The notes under the pieces were generated by a model. The model searched no databases. It was not told the DNA's origin and saw only the letters and a program-made list of their open reading frames with translations. Shown here piece after piece: positions 1 through 8,433 of a stretch of DNA of 42,488 nucleotides. The DNA is from Oscillochloris sp. GTDB taxonomy: Bacteria; Chloroflexota; Chloroflexia; Chloroflexales; Chloroflexaceae. A program made the position numbers and the translations under genes. Location of the stretch: NCBI GenBank assembly GCA_012032775.1, contig JAAUQO010000024.1:1-42488 (forward strand). Direction: 5' to 3'. Position 1 is the first letter of the stretch; the number at the start of each line of letters is the position of its first letter.

Positions 1-1
1 C

Positions 2-340
2 GCCGCACCCTGGCTTGGAATCGCCGATCGCGGCGTAGACGGCGGATGGTGGCTGTTGCCGCTCGCCGGCCGTTGGACAAGTACGCCTCCGGTGATCTTC
101 ACCTACGGCCCAGGCGATTATGTCGCCGAGGTGATGGCGATCGGCGATACGGTGACAAGCTACCAACCCGACAATCAGGCGGCACTGCACGCCATGATCG
201 ACCGCGCAGCGATCGATTATCTCTACCTGACTGATCGTAGCGGCCCGTTACGGGCCGATCAATTCGTCGGGCGTCCTGGCTTCAACGTCGTCTATGCCCA
301 GGACGGTGTGACCATTCTTGCCGTCGAATCTCAATCGTGA
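2..340 (+). CDS. C-terminal end of a membrane-associated protein (partial)
   Basis: The reading frame is open from the first bases of the window to a TGA at 338-340, so this is the last 112 residues of a gene that starts outside. The visible part is a soluble alpha/beta-looking tail with a DGGWWLLPLAGRW stretch near its beginning, a YGPGDYVAE turn and a LYLTDRSGPL segment. Tails like this follow the multi-pass membrane core in large glycosyltransferase-like (PMT/GT39-type) proteins of Chloroflexota. That assignment is inferred from general appearance and from the glycan genes downstream; no catalytic motif lies in the fragment. The promoter of the next gene overlaps its stop codon. Confidence 0.5.
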   Translation, partial: AAPWLGIADRGVDGGWWLLPLAGRWTSTPPVIFTYGPGDYVAEVMAIGDTVTSYQPDNQAALHAMIDRAAIDYLYLTDRSGPLRADQFVGRPGFNVVYAQDGVTILAVESQS

Positions 341-346
341 TATGAT
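318..346 (+). promoter_or_regulatory. Sigma70-type promoter for the LuxR-Kelch gene
   Basis: TTGCCG at 318-323 and TATGAT at 341-346 are separated by exactly 17 bases. The -10 box begins just after the TGA of the upstream gene, leaving a leader of about 55 bases before the ATG at 409. The same TTGC(C/A)-type -35 recurs at 3233 and 17560 in this window, which supports the call. Confidence 0.55.
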
Positions 347-408
347 CCCCGCGCCAAGGGAAGCGTTTCACAGTCAGGCTACATGCGGCGCGACCGCATA
401 CATTACTC

Positions 409-1941
409 ATGACCGACGAACCCCAGATCAGCGAGCGCGAACGCGATATTCTGCGCCTTGTCGCCACAGGTGCGACCAACCAGCAGATCGCCAACGATCT
501 CAACATCAGCGTCAACACCGTGAAGGTGCATTTGCGCAACATTTTCGGCAAGATCGGCGTTGTCTCACGTACCGAGGCAACGTTATATGCCGTTCGTGCC
601 GGCCTGATCGAGGTCGATCGGGAGCGCCGTGATGCGCCGGGAGCAGTTGGCGATTTTTCGGCAACCGTCGGCGTTGCGCCCGATATACGCGAGGAATCGG
701 CGCAATCGCTCGCAGCGCCGATCAAGTCGCCGCCGGAAATCGATCCGCCGCACGCGGAAATCCCGACCAGCCAGGCCACCCGATCGTCGGTGCCACACCA
801 GGCGGAAGGATCGCCGATCCAACTCGCCGCCCCACCCACCCCGGCCGAGCCGCGCACAGGCCAGTTGCCCGAACAACCTGCCGTAACGCCAACCATCGCC
901 GCACCATCGCCACAAACCGGCCACCGGCCGCTGTTCCTGGCGATCGGCGTGCTGATCCTGGTAGTGCTGGGGCTGGGCGGAATGTTGCTGATGCGTCCCG
1001 CCGCTCCACCACCTGCACCGCCGGCTGATCTGCCGGCCGCAAACGAGCGTTGGCGTGAACTAACGCCGCTGCCGGCGCCGCGTAGCAATTTCGCGCTTAC
1101 CGGCTTCCGCTTCGACGGCAGCAACTACTTTTATGTGATCGGCGGCGAAGGTGAAAACAGCATTCACAGCGATGTGTTGCGCTATGATCCCGCCGGCAAT
1201 GTCTGGGTGAGTTTTCGAGCCAAACCGACATCTGTCGCCGATGCCCAGGCGACCGTCGTCGGCGGACGCATCTACGTGCCCGGCGGGCGTACCGGCGAAG
1301 GCGAGATCACAGATGTGCTGGAAGTGTACGATCCGCAGCGCGACACCTGGGAGCAGGCGGCAGCGCTGCCGGAGCCACGGAGCCGTTACGGCTTGAGTGC
1401 AGCCGAAGGCAAGATCTATCTCTTCGGCGGCTGGGACGGCACAACTTATCAAGCGAATGTCTGGCAGTACAACCCCGACAGCAATGAATGGATCGTGTTA
1501 CCGCCGATGGAAGCGCCGCGCGCCGACATGGGCGCCGTCACGGTAGACGGGTTGATCTACGTCCTCGGCGGTCGCGACGATAGCGGCGAACTTACAATCA
1601 ATCAGCGCTACAATCCGGCTGAAGAGGGGATCGATAATCCCTGGACACTGCGGGCGCCACTGCCGATCGCCCGGTCGAATGTCGCCTTTAGCTCGGTCTC
1701 GACCGACCGGATCTTTGTGATCGGCGGTGATGACGGTTCACCGGCGCTCTCGTACAACGCCACGCTGGATGTCTGGCAGACGATCGATGATCTGCCCCTG
1801 AATACCGGCCTTAACGGACTCCGCAGTCAGGCATCGGGCGGCGAAGTCTTCATCTTTGGCGGGCGTACCGACTCCGAGCCGCTTCGGCAGGCGTTCGCCT
1901 ACATCGCCATCTATACGACCCTGGTTCCTCCACTCAACTGA
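409..1941 (+). CDS. Membrane-anchored LuxR-type HTH protein with extracytoplasmic Kelch propeller
   Basis: The protein has 510 residues. Residues 4-68 form a LuxR/GerE helix-turn-helix: SERERDILRLVATG, then the recognition segment ISVNTVKVHLRNIF. Residues about 75-172 are a Pro/Ala-rich linker. Residues 174-195 are one strongly hydrophobic transmembrane helix (FLAIGVLILVVLGLGGMLLM). From about 213 to the end there are six Kelch-like blades with paired Gly (VIGGEG, VPGGRT, LFGGWD, VLGGRD, VIGGDD, IFGGRT), each followed by a YDP..N.W-type strand. The topology places the HTH in the cytoplasm and the propeller outside, so it resembles a one-component transmembrane sensor-regulator (compare ToxR/CadC architecture). 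The ligand and target genes are unknown. Its own promoter is at 318-346. A GT4 gene starts 11 bases after its stop. Confidence 0.85.
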   Translation: MTDEPQISERERDILRLVATGATNQQIANDLNISVNTVKVHLRNIFGKIGVVSRTEATLYAVRAGLIEVDRERRDAPGAVGDFSATVGVAPDIREESAQSLAAPIKSPPEIDPPHAEIPTSQATRSSVPHQAEGSPIQLAAPPTPAEPRTGQLPEQPAVTPTIAAPSPQTGHRPLFLAIGVLILVVLGLGGMLLMRPAAPPPAPPADLPAANERWRELTPLPAPRSNFALTGFRFDGSNYFYVIGGEGENSIHSDVLRYDPAGNVWVSFRAKPTSVADAQATVVGGRIYVPGGRTGEGEITDVLEVYDPQRDTWEQAAALPEPRSRYGLSAAEGKIYLFGGWDGTTYQANVWQYNPDSNEWIVLPPMEAPRADMGAVTVDGLIYVLGGRDDSGELTINQRYNPAEEGIDNPWTLRAPLPIARSNVAFSSVSTDRIFVIGGDDGSPALSYNATLDVWQTIDDLPLNTGLNGLRSQASGGEVFIFGGRTDSEPLRQAFAYIAIYTTLVPPLN

Positions 1942-1952
1942 AATTGACATTC

Positions 1953-3131
1953 ATGCGGATCGCCCTGATCTCATTCAACCAGCCCGAGCGCGGCACATGG
2001 TTCCGCGCCTATGCCTTTGGGCGTGAGTTAGCGCGGCGCGGCCATACCGTCACATTGATGGCGACGGATCCACATAGCCGCAGTTGTTTCAACCTCGAAT
2101 TGCGCGAACAGCAGCGGCTGGCGCTGGTCAACGCACCCGATCTGCTGCCCGGCAGCCTGCGGTCGGGCTGGGATCCCTGGGCCGGCGCGGCCCGCAGTGC
2201 CTGGCTTACAGCGGCGAATTACGACCTGATCCATGCCTTTGATTGCCGACCGACTGCGATCCTGCCCGCGCTGATCGCCGCCCGCCGCGCCGACGTACCA
2301 CTGGTGATCGACTGGTCGGACTGGTTTGGTCGCGGCGGATCGGTCGAGGAGCGCCCACCGGGAGCGGCGCGTACGCTCTTGCGCCCGATCGAGACATTCT
2401 TCGAGGAGCGTTTTCGCAGCGCCGCCGCCGCTACCACCGCCATCAACCGGGTGCTGGCCGACAAAGCCCGTGAACTCGGCGTGCCGGCCCACACGATCCA
2501 TGTGCTGCGCAACGGCTGTGATCCGACAGCGAGCGGGCCTGTGGAAGCGCCGGAGATTGTGCGGCGCCAACTCGATCTACCCGGCGACGCCCCATTGATC
2601 GGCTATGTCGGCTCGATCTTCGCCCGCGATTCCCACCTGTTGGCCGAAGCTTTTATGCAACTGCGGGCCGTGCGGCCCGATGCGCGGCTGATTCTGGTCG
2701 GCTACGTCAATATTGCAATTGAAGAACTACTCGACACACCGGAAGCCATTATCCGCACCGGCCCCACCGACGACGCCACATTGCGCCGTTACCTGCGGGC
2801 ATGTAACCTCGCCTGGGCGCCCCTAACCGATAGCGGCGCCAATCGTGGGCGCTGGCCGCTGAAACTAAGCACCTACATGGAGCTTGGATTGCCGTTCGTC
2901 ACCAGTGCGATCGGCGATCTTGGGCCGTTCCTGGCCGAGTACCCGGCCGGACTAGCGATCACCCCTACGGCTGCGGGTTACGCCGAAATCAGTCTCAGGC
3001 TCTTGAACGATCCGGCCCAGGCGGCAATACTTGGCGCCACCGGCAAACGCCTGGCCGCCGGCGAACTGAGTTGGGCCAGCATGACCGATCAGTTGGAGCG
3101 GATCTATCTGGATGTGCTCCAGCAAAGATAG
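1953..3131 (+). CDS. GT4-like glycosyltransferase
   Basis: The product has 392 residues and the GT-B fold layout. The N-terminal Rossmann half begins RIALISFNQPERGTWFRAYAFGRELARRGH. The C-terminal half begins near GYVGSIFARDSHLLAEAF and contains ARLILVG and a sugar-nucleotide site region (WPLKLSTYMELGLPFVTS). It would transfer a sugar from a nucleotide donor to a glycan, lipid or protein acceptor, which cannot be named. I place the start at ATG 1953; a TTG at 1944 is in frame three codons earlier but only two bases after the preceding stop. It leads the plus-strand cluster with two methyltransferases and a flippase-like protein, which points to cell-surface glycan or glycolipid synthesis. Confidence 0.8.
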   Translation: MRIALISFNQPERGTWFRAYAFGRELARRGHTVTLMATDPHSRSCFNLELREQQRLALVNAPDLLPGSLRSGWDPWAGAARSAWLTAANYDLIHAFDCRPTAILPALIAARRADVPLVIDWSDWFGRGGSVEERPPGAARTLLRPIETFFEERFRSAAAATTAINRVLADKARELGVPAHTIHVLRNGCDPTASGPVEAPEIVRRQLDLPGDAPLIGYVGSIFARDSHLLAEAFMQLRAVRPDARLILVGYVNIAIEELLDTPEAIIRTGPTDDATLRRYLRACNLAWAPLTDSGANRGRWPLKLSTYMELGLPFVTSAIGDLGPFLAEYPAGLAITPTAAGYAEISLRLLNDPAQAAILGATGKRLAAGELSWASMTDQLERIYLDVLQQR

Positions 3132-3232
3132 GGCCAGAAGGCCGGGGCAAGAATAGGCGCACTGTTCCGACGGCCCACAGCGTATTTCACGTTGCACATG
3201 ATGCATTGGCATAGTGCATTGATCCGCCTGCC

Positions 3233-3261
3233 TTGCACGATCGGCAACACAGCGGTATGAT
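3233..3261 (+). promoter_or_regulatory. Sigma70-type promoter upstream of the zinc-ribbon methyltransferase
   Basis: TTGCAC at 3233-3238 and TATGAT at 3256-3261 have a 17-base spacer. The predicted leader to the ATG at 3306 is about 38 bases. The 3132-3232 stretch before it holds no gene; it contains a GCATTG direct repeat (in the 3203-3221 area) that could be an upstream regulatory site, which is speculative. Confidence 0.55.
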
Positions 3262-3305
3262 CGCCGCTCGGTAGCACCGGCCGCCCAAGAGGATACGTAT
3301 TCAGC

Positions 3306-4249
3306 ATGACAAGCAGCCCCGCCACATTATTCGAGACGGTCGCATGCCCGATGTGCGGCGCGGATCGGCCCGAGATACTATTCAGCGGCGGCGATCTGCT
3401 GCATCAGGCTGCGGAAACATTTCGCCTGGTGACATGCGAGCGCTGCGGCCATATCTATCAAAATCCGCGCCCAACCGAGGCCGCGATCGGGCGCTTTTAT
3501 CCCGACAACTATATCGCCTTCCAGGGTGCGATCGAAGATGAGCCGAATCCGCTGCGCCGAATCGAACGCCGCTACGGCCAATCGATGCGTTGCGGGGCGG
3601 TTCATCGCGCCGCCCGTAAACCCGGCACCATTCTCGATATCGGTTGCGCCACCGGCATCTTCCTTGATGGCATGCGCCGGCGCGGCTGGCAAACTGTTGG
3701 GATCGAGCCGTCCGAGCATGCGGCGGACTACGCCCGCAACCGCCTCGGACTGGAAGTGTACACCGGGCGGTTGGAGGATGTAGCGCTGCCGGAAGCCGGT
3801 TTCGACGCGATCAGTATGTGGGATGTTCTGGAACATGTCCACGAACCGCAGCGCGTGCTGCGCGAAGTAGCCCGGCTCCTACGGCCCGGCGGCCGGTTGA
3901 TTCTCAGCCTGCCCAACCCCGACAGCCTGGAAGCACGCCTGCTGGGTGAACACTGGCTTGGCTGGGATCTACCGCGCCACCTGAACCTGTTCCGCCCGCC
4001 ACTGCTACGCGGAATCCTGGCCCGCCACGGCATGCCCGTCGAACGCATCCGCTCGTTTACCGCCGGCCATTCCGTTCTGACCATGAGCCTGGTACAACGT
4101 GCGCGCGCGCCGACAGGCACGAGCGCCTGATCGCCCGCATCTTCGGCTCGCTTCCGGCACGCTTGATCACCAAGCCCTACTATGCCGGGCCGGCCAACTG
4201 GTTTAATCTGTCTTCAATTATGGTTGTATTCGCGCGCCGCCACGCTTAA
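3306..4249 (+). CDS. Zinc-ribbon class I SAM-dependent methyltransferase, frame-broken near its end
   Basis: The N-terminus carries two CxxC pairs (ACPMCG and TCERCG, about residues 13-45), a small zinc ribbon found in many sugar or glycan methyltransferases. Next is a Rossmann methyltransferase: motif I LDIGCATGIFLDGM, an acidic strand (VGIEPSE) and FDAISMWDVLEHVHEP. As read, the frame ends at TGA 4128-4130 after an unconvincing tail. From about 4112 another frame reads DRHERLIARIFGSLP, then KPYY, NLSSIMVVFARRHA and stops at TAA 4247-4249, which is the usual end of this family. The break sits in the alternating GC run at 4099-4111 and needs one base more or two fewer. I give the locus its restored end. 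The substrate is unknown; the neighbours suggest a glycan. Confidence 0.8.
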
Positions 4250-4305
4250 TCCGTTACGCTTACGGTTGCCGATTCGCCGCAGTCACATGCGCAAGATAGA
4301 GAAGT

Positions 4306-5070
4306 ATGTCAGAAACGCCTCCAATCGATATTCGTTTCGAAATCCGGCTCAATCAAGACGGAGTTGACTGGACACGCCGCTCGTACGACCAAATTTACCA
4401 GGGCGATGGGATTCGCCAACTCGACTCGTTCTATCGCTGGTTGCTGCGTGTACTTGATCCAACGCCCGGTAGCCGGTTGCTCGATGTCGCCACCGGCGAG
4501 GGCGTTTTGCCGAACTTCGCCCGTAGTCTTTATTCCATTGATGCGATCGGCTGCGACCTGTCGAGCGAAGCGGCGAAGATCGCCCGCAGCGAGGGCGCGG
4601 CGACGTTCTGTGTTTCGAGCGGCGAGGATTTACCATTCCCCGCCGCCGAATTTGATTATGTCACGTGCATCGGCAGTCTGGAGCACTTTCTCGATATGCG
4701 CGCCGGCGCACGCGAAATGGCTCGCGTGCTGAAGCCGGGCGGCACCGCCTTGATCCTGCTGCCGAACACATACAGCATCCTCGGCAATGTGTATGCCGCC
4801 TTGAAGCGCGGCATGAGCACGATTGACCCCCAGCCGCTCCAGCGTTACGCCGCCCGCGCCGAGTGGGCGTTGTTGCTGGAGGAATCCGGCTTGCATGTGG
4901 CCCGCACCGTTAAGTACGAGCGCGAGTGGCCCGATAACCTGGATGACGCACGCTGGTATATGCGGCACTGGCGCACCGCCGTACACCTGCTGCTCACGCC
5001 GGTGATCCCCCTGAACTGGGCTTCCTGCTTCGTGTACCTGTGCCGACGCAGCGATGGTGACCAGGCATGA
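4306..5070 (+). CDS. Class I SAM-dependent methyltransferase (Methyltransf_11 type)
   Basis: The product has 254 residues. The SAM-binding core shows motif I LLDVATGEGVLPNFAR (about residues 60-75), the acidic residue after strand 2 in IGCDLS, and post-motif FPAAEFDYVTCIGSLEHFLD with the strand LKPGGTALILLPN. The C-terminal part is a substrate cap with hydrophobic helices (HLLLTPVIPLNWASCFVYL), which may lie against the membrane. It lies 56 bases after the restored end of the zinc-ribbon methyltransferase and overlaps the next gene by four bases (ATGA). That fits one operon with glycan or quinone/lipid modification; which of these cannot be told from sequence. Confidence 0.82.
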   Translation: MSETPPIDIRFEIRLNQDGVDWTRRSYDQIYQGDGIRQLDSFYRWLLRVLDPTPGSRLLDVATGEGVLPNFARSLYSIDAIGCDLSSEAAKIARSEGAATFCVSSGEDLPFPAAEFDYVTCIGSLEHFLDMRAGAREMARVLKPGGTALILLPNTYSILGNVYAALKRGMSTIDPQPLQRYAARAEWALLLEESGLHVARTVKYEREWPDNLDDARWYMRHWRTAVHLLLTPVIPLNWASCFVYLCRRSDGDQA

Positions 5071-6158
5071 GCGAGCGAGGTTCCTGGCGTGAGCGCGCCT
5101 TGCGGCGCTTACGTGGACGCGGCGCCTGGCGTACATGGTTGGGGATGGCGCTTCTGATCGCGCTGGTGATCTTCGCATTTGTGCGGATCATCTGGCGCGA
5201 ACTGCCCGCAATGAACCTGGCCGAATTGTTCAGCCGCCTGAGCGCTGCCGACATCGGCACTGCGGTTGCCGTCTATACCCTTGATCTGGCCCTGGCCATA
5301 TTGGGCTGGTCGCTGATCATGGGCCGGCTGAGTGACATAAAACGACCGCTCACCCACGCGCGGATCTACTGCACAACTGCGATCACACGCCGGCTGCCGG
5401 GAACATTCTGGTATGTGCTTGGCCGCGTGGTGTTGTACGAGCGGCTGGGCGTGCCGCGGGCGATCACGGCTTTTGCCGGCGGTGTCGAATTTGCGGTGCA
5501 GATTCTGGGTGCGTTAGTGGTAGCACTGGCAACCTGGCCGTTGCTCTTCAGCACCCAAACCCTTAATCCACTCTGGTTGGCGGCACCGCTGCTGATCCTT
5601 GGCGGCCTGCTGAATCCACCGGTGATTCGGCTGCTGCTGCGTAAACTGAGCCCAAATACCGATATCAGCGCCATTCGCTATCGCGATCTGCTGCTCTGGG
5701 TTGGAACATTGGCGTTAACATGGGCGGTCGGCGGCTGGTTGTTGTTCGTCGTCGCTTCGGCGATCACGCCGCTACCGCTGAGTAGTCTGCCGGGGATCAT
5801 TGGTGTCTGGGCTACGGCGGGCGCCGTTTCGATCCTGTTGTTCAGTTTTGTGCCGTTCGGATTAGCCGTCAACGATCTGACCCTGGCCACCATGCTCAGC
5901 GCCTTCATCCCCGGCGGCGAAGCCTTGTTCATCGCCCTGATGATGCGTGGACTGCTGGTTCTCTGCGAGCTAGCCTTTGGGGCGCTGGGCTTGATCGTTA
6001 GTCTGCCCGATTTGACCAATCCCCCGACCCCGCCCGATCCGACCCATTCCACGGCGGCCCCTGAGCCGGGATCCCTTCCCGAAGCGGAAAAACCGGAAGA
6101 AGTATCCACCTCACAGCCGATACTACCCGGCAAATACCCACAGGTAGGCGGTAAATAG
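5067..6158 (+). CDS. Flippase-like / LPG-synthase TM-domain family membrane protein (UPF0104 type)
   Basis: The product has 363 residues. A basic N-terminus (RERALRRLRGRGAWR) is followed by about eight hydrophobic helices, beginning GMALLIALVIFAFVRIIW. The conserved-looking region ARIYCTTAITRRLPGTFWYVLGRVVLYERLGV resembles the TM region shared by AglD-like proteins and lysylphosphatidylglycerol synthase-related flippases. The C-terminal 45 residues are Pro/Glu-rich and probably cytoplasmic. Its ATG overlaps the previous stop (ATGA), indicating translational coupling to the methyltransferase. Family members are thought to move or modify lipid-linked intermediates, which suits the GT/MT neighbours; the substrate is not inferable. 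Confidence 0.75.
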   Translation: MSERGSWRERALRRLRGRGAWRTWLGMALLIALVIFAFVRIIWRELPAMNLAELFSRLSAADIGTAVAVYTLDLALAILGWSLIMGRLSDIKRPLTHARIYCTTAITRRLPGTFWYVLGRVVLYERLGVPRAITAFAGGVEFAVQILGALVVALATWPLLFSTQTLNPLWLAAPLLILGGLLNPPVIRLLLRKLSPNTDISAIRYRDLLLWVGTLALTWAVGGWLLFVVASAITPLPLSSLPGIIGVWATAGAVSILLFSFVPFGLAVNDLTLATMLSAFIPGGEALFIALMMRGLLVLCELAFGALGLIVSLPDLTNPPTPPDPTHSTAAPEPGSLPEAEKPEEVSTSQPILPGKYPQVGGK

Positions 6159-6164
6159 GCGCAA

Positions 6165-6184
6165 AATAACCCGCACGGGTTATT
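6165..6184 (+). terminator. Short hairpin after the flippase-like gene
   Basis: AATAACCC at 6165-6172 pairs perfectly with GGGTTATT at 6177-6184 around a four-base loop. It starts six bases after the stop at 6156-6158. It has A-rich upstream and TTATT at its 3' side but no long U run, so it may be a weak or bidirectional terminator. It overlaps the start of the next promoter. Confidence 0.4.
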
Positions 6185-6211
6185 GTCCGAATCCTGCTGA
6201 ACCGGCATACT
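6183..6211 (+). promoter_or_regulatory. Promoter of the secreted repeat protein
   Basis: TTGTCC at 6183-6188 and CATACT at 6206-6211 are 17 bases apart. The predicted leader is about 45 bases and ends with a strong GGAGGA at 6255-6260. Confidence 0.45.
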
Positions 6212-6265
6212 CACAACGGACAACACGGACTCATCGGACACTTTACTCGTACCTGGAGGACAATG

Positions 6266-7687
6266 ATGAAGGGCTTTCGCTCGATTATCCCGGCTGTAAC
6301 TCTGGCTGGGGCACTGTTGGCGGCCTCGTTGCCCGGCTCCGTCGGCGCACAGACCAAAACTTTCAGCTCCGGTTTCCAGATCCAGAATCTGACTTCAACC
6401 GAAGCGACGATCTCGATGGCGTTCTACCCGGCAGATACCGCTACTCCGAGCGATACCGTGCCGGGTACGGTACCGGCCTCGGGTTCGGCCACGTATGCAA
6501 CCTTGCCCGACGCCGTCGATTCCGGCTTCAGCGGCTCGGCTGTGATCTCGTCGGATCAGCGCATTGCCGCAATCGTTAACCTGGTTTCGCCGAGCCTGGG
6601 CTCGTTGGTCGGTGGTACGGCCGGCGCACTCGGTGAGGCTTACATCGGTGTGACCGGTGGCGCACAGCAAGTGGCGCTTCCGCTGCTGTTCAAGAACGCA
6701 AGCGGTTTCAGCACGTTCTTCAGCGTTCAGAATGTGGGCCAGACCGAGACGACGGTTACCGTGACCTACAGCGGCGGCGGCCTTTCTAGCACGGTAAGCG
6801 AAGATGCGACCATCGCCCCCGGCTCGTCGCATCGCTTCGACCAGAGCGCCAATACCTCCTTGCCCAATGGCTTTAACGGTTCGGCGATTGTGGAGAGCAC
6901 CGCCAGCGACGTTGCCGCTGTGGTAACCCAGGTGGGATCGACGACTGCACTGGTCTATAACGGCTTTGCCAGTGGCTCGAACCTGCCGGTCTTCCCGCTC
7001 GTGAACGCCAACAACGCCGGTTACATCACCGGTATCGCCCTGCAGAACATCGGCGACCAGGAGACGACGGTGACGGTGCAGTACACCCCGAGCACCAGTG
7101 GCACCGCCTGCACCGAAGAACTGACCATCGCCCCCAATGGCGGCACCCAGTTCTTCGCCATCAATGCCTTCGCCAACAATAACAACGGCGACGACTGCGC
7201 CAACGGCACCACCTTCGTCGGCTCGGCTCGCGTCATCACGAACAGCGCCAGCCAGCCGCTGGTCGGTATCGTGAACCAGCTCAATGTCGCCGCCGGTACG
7301 TCCGGTAACAAGGGCGGCTCGTACTCCTCGTTCGATGCCGCTGCTGCAACCGATACGGTAGTCTTCCCGCTGGTTCAGGATCGCGTCGCCGGCTTCTTCA
7401 CCGGTCTGAGCATCGTGAACCTGGGTAGCACCGCAGTGACGATTGAGTGCAGCTTCAGCAACACGCAGGTGACGCAGACCAGCCCGCAGCCGATCGCCCA
7501 GTACGGCACCTACACCCCGGTTCAGGTCGGCAATCTTGCCGATGGGTACAACGGCTCGGGCACCTGCACGGCGGTTGATGGGAGCGGCAATCCGGTTGCC
7601 GGCGCCCAGATCATCGGTATCGCCAACCAGGTTCGCCTCAGCCCGGCAGTGGACGCCTTCTTCGTCTACGAAGGCACCAACGACTAA
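6266..7687 (+). CDS. Secreted surface protein with four beta-rich repeats
   Basis: A signal peptide covers about the first 29 residues (basic KGFR, a hydrophobic core and a likely cut after VGA). The mature part contains four related units of about 80-95 residues, starting near residues 34, 147, 251 and 377 when counted from ATG 6263. Each begins with a QN(L/V/I)G- or VNLG-like strand followed by TTVTV.Y, then an I.PG.. turn, F.G(S/T)A.V and an IVNQ(V/L)-type strand. The mature protein is almost free of Lys and rich in Ser, Thr, Gly and Asn, like an exported adhesin or sheath protein. Two ATGs, at 6263 and 6266, follow GGAGGA (6255-6260); the second has the normal five-base spacing, so I start there. 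A promoter precedes it and a strong terminator follows, so it is probably monocistronic. I do not recognise a named family. Confidence 0.8.
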   Translation: MKGFRSIIPAVTLAGALLAASLPGSVGAQTKTFSSGFQIQNLTSTEATISMAFYPADTATPSDTVPGTVPASGSATYATLPDAVDSGFSGSAVISSDQRIAAIVNLVSPSLGSLVGGTAGALGEAYIGVTGGAQQVALPLLFKNASGFSTFFSVQNVGQTETTVTVTYSGGGLSSTVSEDATIAPGSSHRFDQSANTSLPNGFNGSAIVESTASDVAAVVTQVGSTTALVYNGFASGSNLPVFPLVNANNAGYITGIALQNIGDQETTVTVQYTPSTSGTACTEELTIAPNGGTQFFAINAFANNNNGDDCANGTTFVGSARVITNSASQPLVGIVNQLNVAAGTSGNKGGSYSSFDAAAATDTVVFPLVQDRVAGFFTGLSIVNLGSTAVTIECSFSNTQVTQTSPQPIAQYGTYTPVQVGNLADGYNGSGTCTAVDGSGNPVAGAQIIGIANQVRLSPAVDAFFVYEGTND

Positions 7688-7714
7688 ATCATCCGCAACC
7701 ACGGTATAGCGCAC

Positions 7715-7745
7715 AAGGGGGAGCGGCATGTGCCCTCCCCCTTTT
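7715..7745 (+). terminator. Rho-independent terminator of the repeat-protein gene
   Basis: AAGGGGGAG at 7715-7723 pairs perfectly with CTCCCCCTT at 7735-7743. The inner GGCA/TGCC extends the stem and TTTT ends at 7745. It lies 27 bases after the stop codon. Confidence 0.85.
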
Positions 7746-7764
7746 CGCATGGAGTAGCGAAACA

Positions 7765-8433
7765 ATGCGAACCTTTCTCCACTTCTTCACTTTGGTTCTC
7801 GTAGCGGCATTTGTAGCCGCCTGTGGGCCTGCTGCGCCCACCGAACCAACTACCGCACCAGCCAGTACAACCGATAGCCCTGCACCGCAACCGGGAACCG
7901 AGGTCTATCCTCCGCCAACCGTAGATCCCTATCCCGCACCCGGTAGCGAACCCGACAACGGTGCATCTCCCGCCCCAGAGGGAAATACTACTACAGATAC
8001 CACAGCCGCCGATACCGGACCACTGACTGTGCCGGAGCCATCCTCCGCGTCCGTTGGTAATCTCCGCGGCGTTCTCCTACGGATTAACGATGATGGCACC
8101 CAGGCGCCGATCCCCAATGCTATTCTGTACCTCGGTAATATCCTTGAATCCGATGGAGGCGTTGAGGCTATGGTCGGCGTCGATCGCACGACAGCACCAA
8201 CCGCAGTGACCAACAGTCGCGGCGAGTTTGCCTTTGTCGATGTTGAACCGGGCCGTTACGGACTTATGCTCGACACTATTCAGGCGATTTTGCTGCTGAA
8301 TGATCCGGCCGACGGAGGCAATTTCCTGGTTGAGGTAAGCGGCGGCGAAATTGAGGATATTGGCGAAATTGCTATCCATTGCCCGATTTATAAGCCTTTC
8401 AGCGCGAGGGTTATGCGGCTGTGCAGGCGCTAA
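7765..8433 (+). CDS. Lipoprotein with carboxypeptidase-regulatory-like domain; C-terminus doubtful
   Basis: The signal sequence runs to a lipobox (FVAAC, Cys20). A Pro/Thr/Ala-rich spacer covers about residues 21-95. It is followed by one compact beta domain (NLRGVLLRINDDGTQAPIPNAILYLGN, then TNSRGEFAFVDVEPGRYGLML), the pattern of carboxypeptidase-regulatory or Cna-B-like domains that form surface stalks. A GGAG ribosome site lies about 10 bases upstream. The ORF as read ends inside a 10-bp hairpin stem (8404-8440), which is unusual. One extra base near 8372 would instead end the protein YPLPDL with a TAA at 8391-8393, just before that hairpin. I think that is the more natural end, but it is not certain. 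Confidence 0.75.
   Translation: MRTFLHFFTLVLVAAFVAACGPAAPTEPTTAPASTTDSPAPQPGTEVYPPPTVDPYPAPGSEPDNGASPAPEGNTTTDTTAADTGPLTVPEPSSASVGNLRGVLLRINDDGTQAPIPNAILYLGNILESDGGVEAMVGVDRTTAPTAVTNSRGEFAFVDVEPGRYGLMLDTIQAILLLNDPADGGNFLVEVSGGEIEDIGEIAIHCPIYKPFSARVMRLCRR

Noticed and set aside
282-1124. 280-codon minus-strand frame inside the LuxR-Kelch gene
   Set aside because: It is antisense to the HTH and linker; composition is reverse reading of a Pro/Ala linker.
6395-7765. 456-codon minus-strand open frame inside the repeat-protein gene
   Set aside because: It is antisense to the signal-peptide protein with a clean promoter and terminator, and its residues look like reverse reading of Gly/Ser/Thr-rich repeats.
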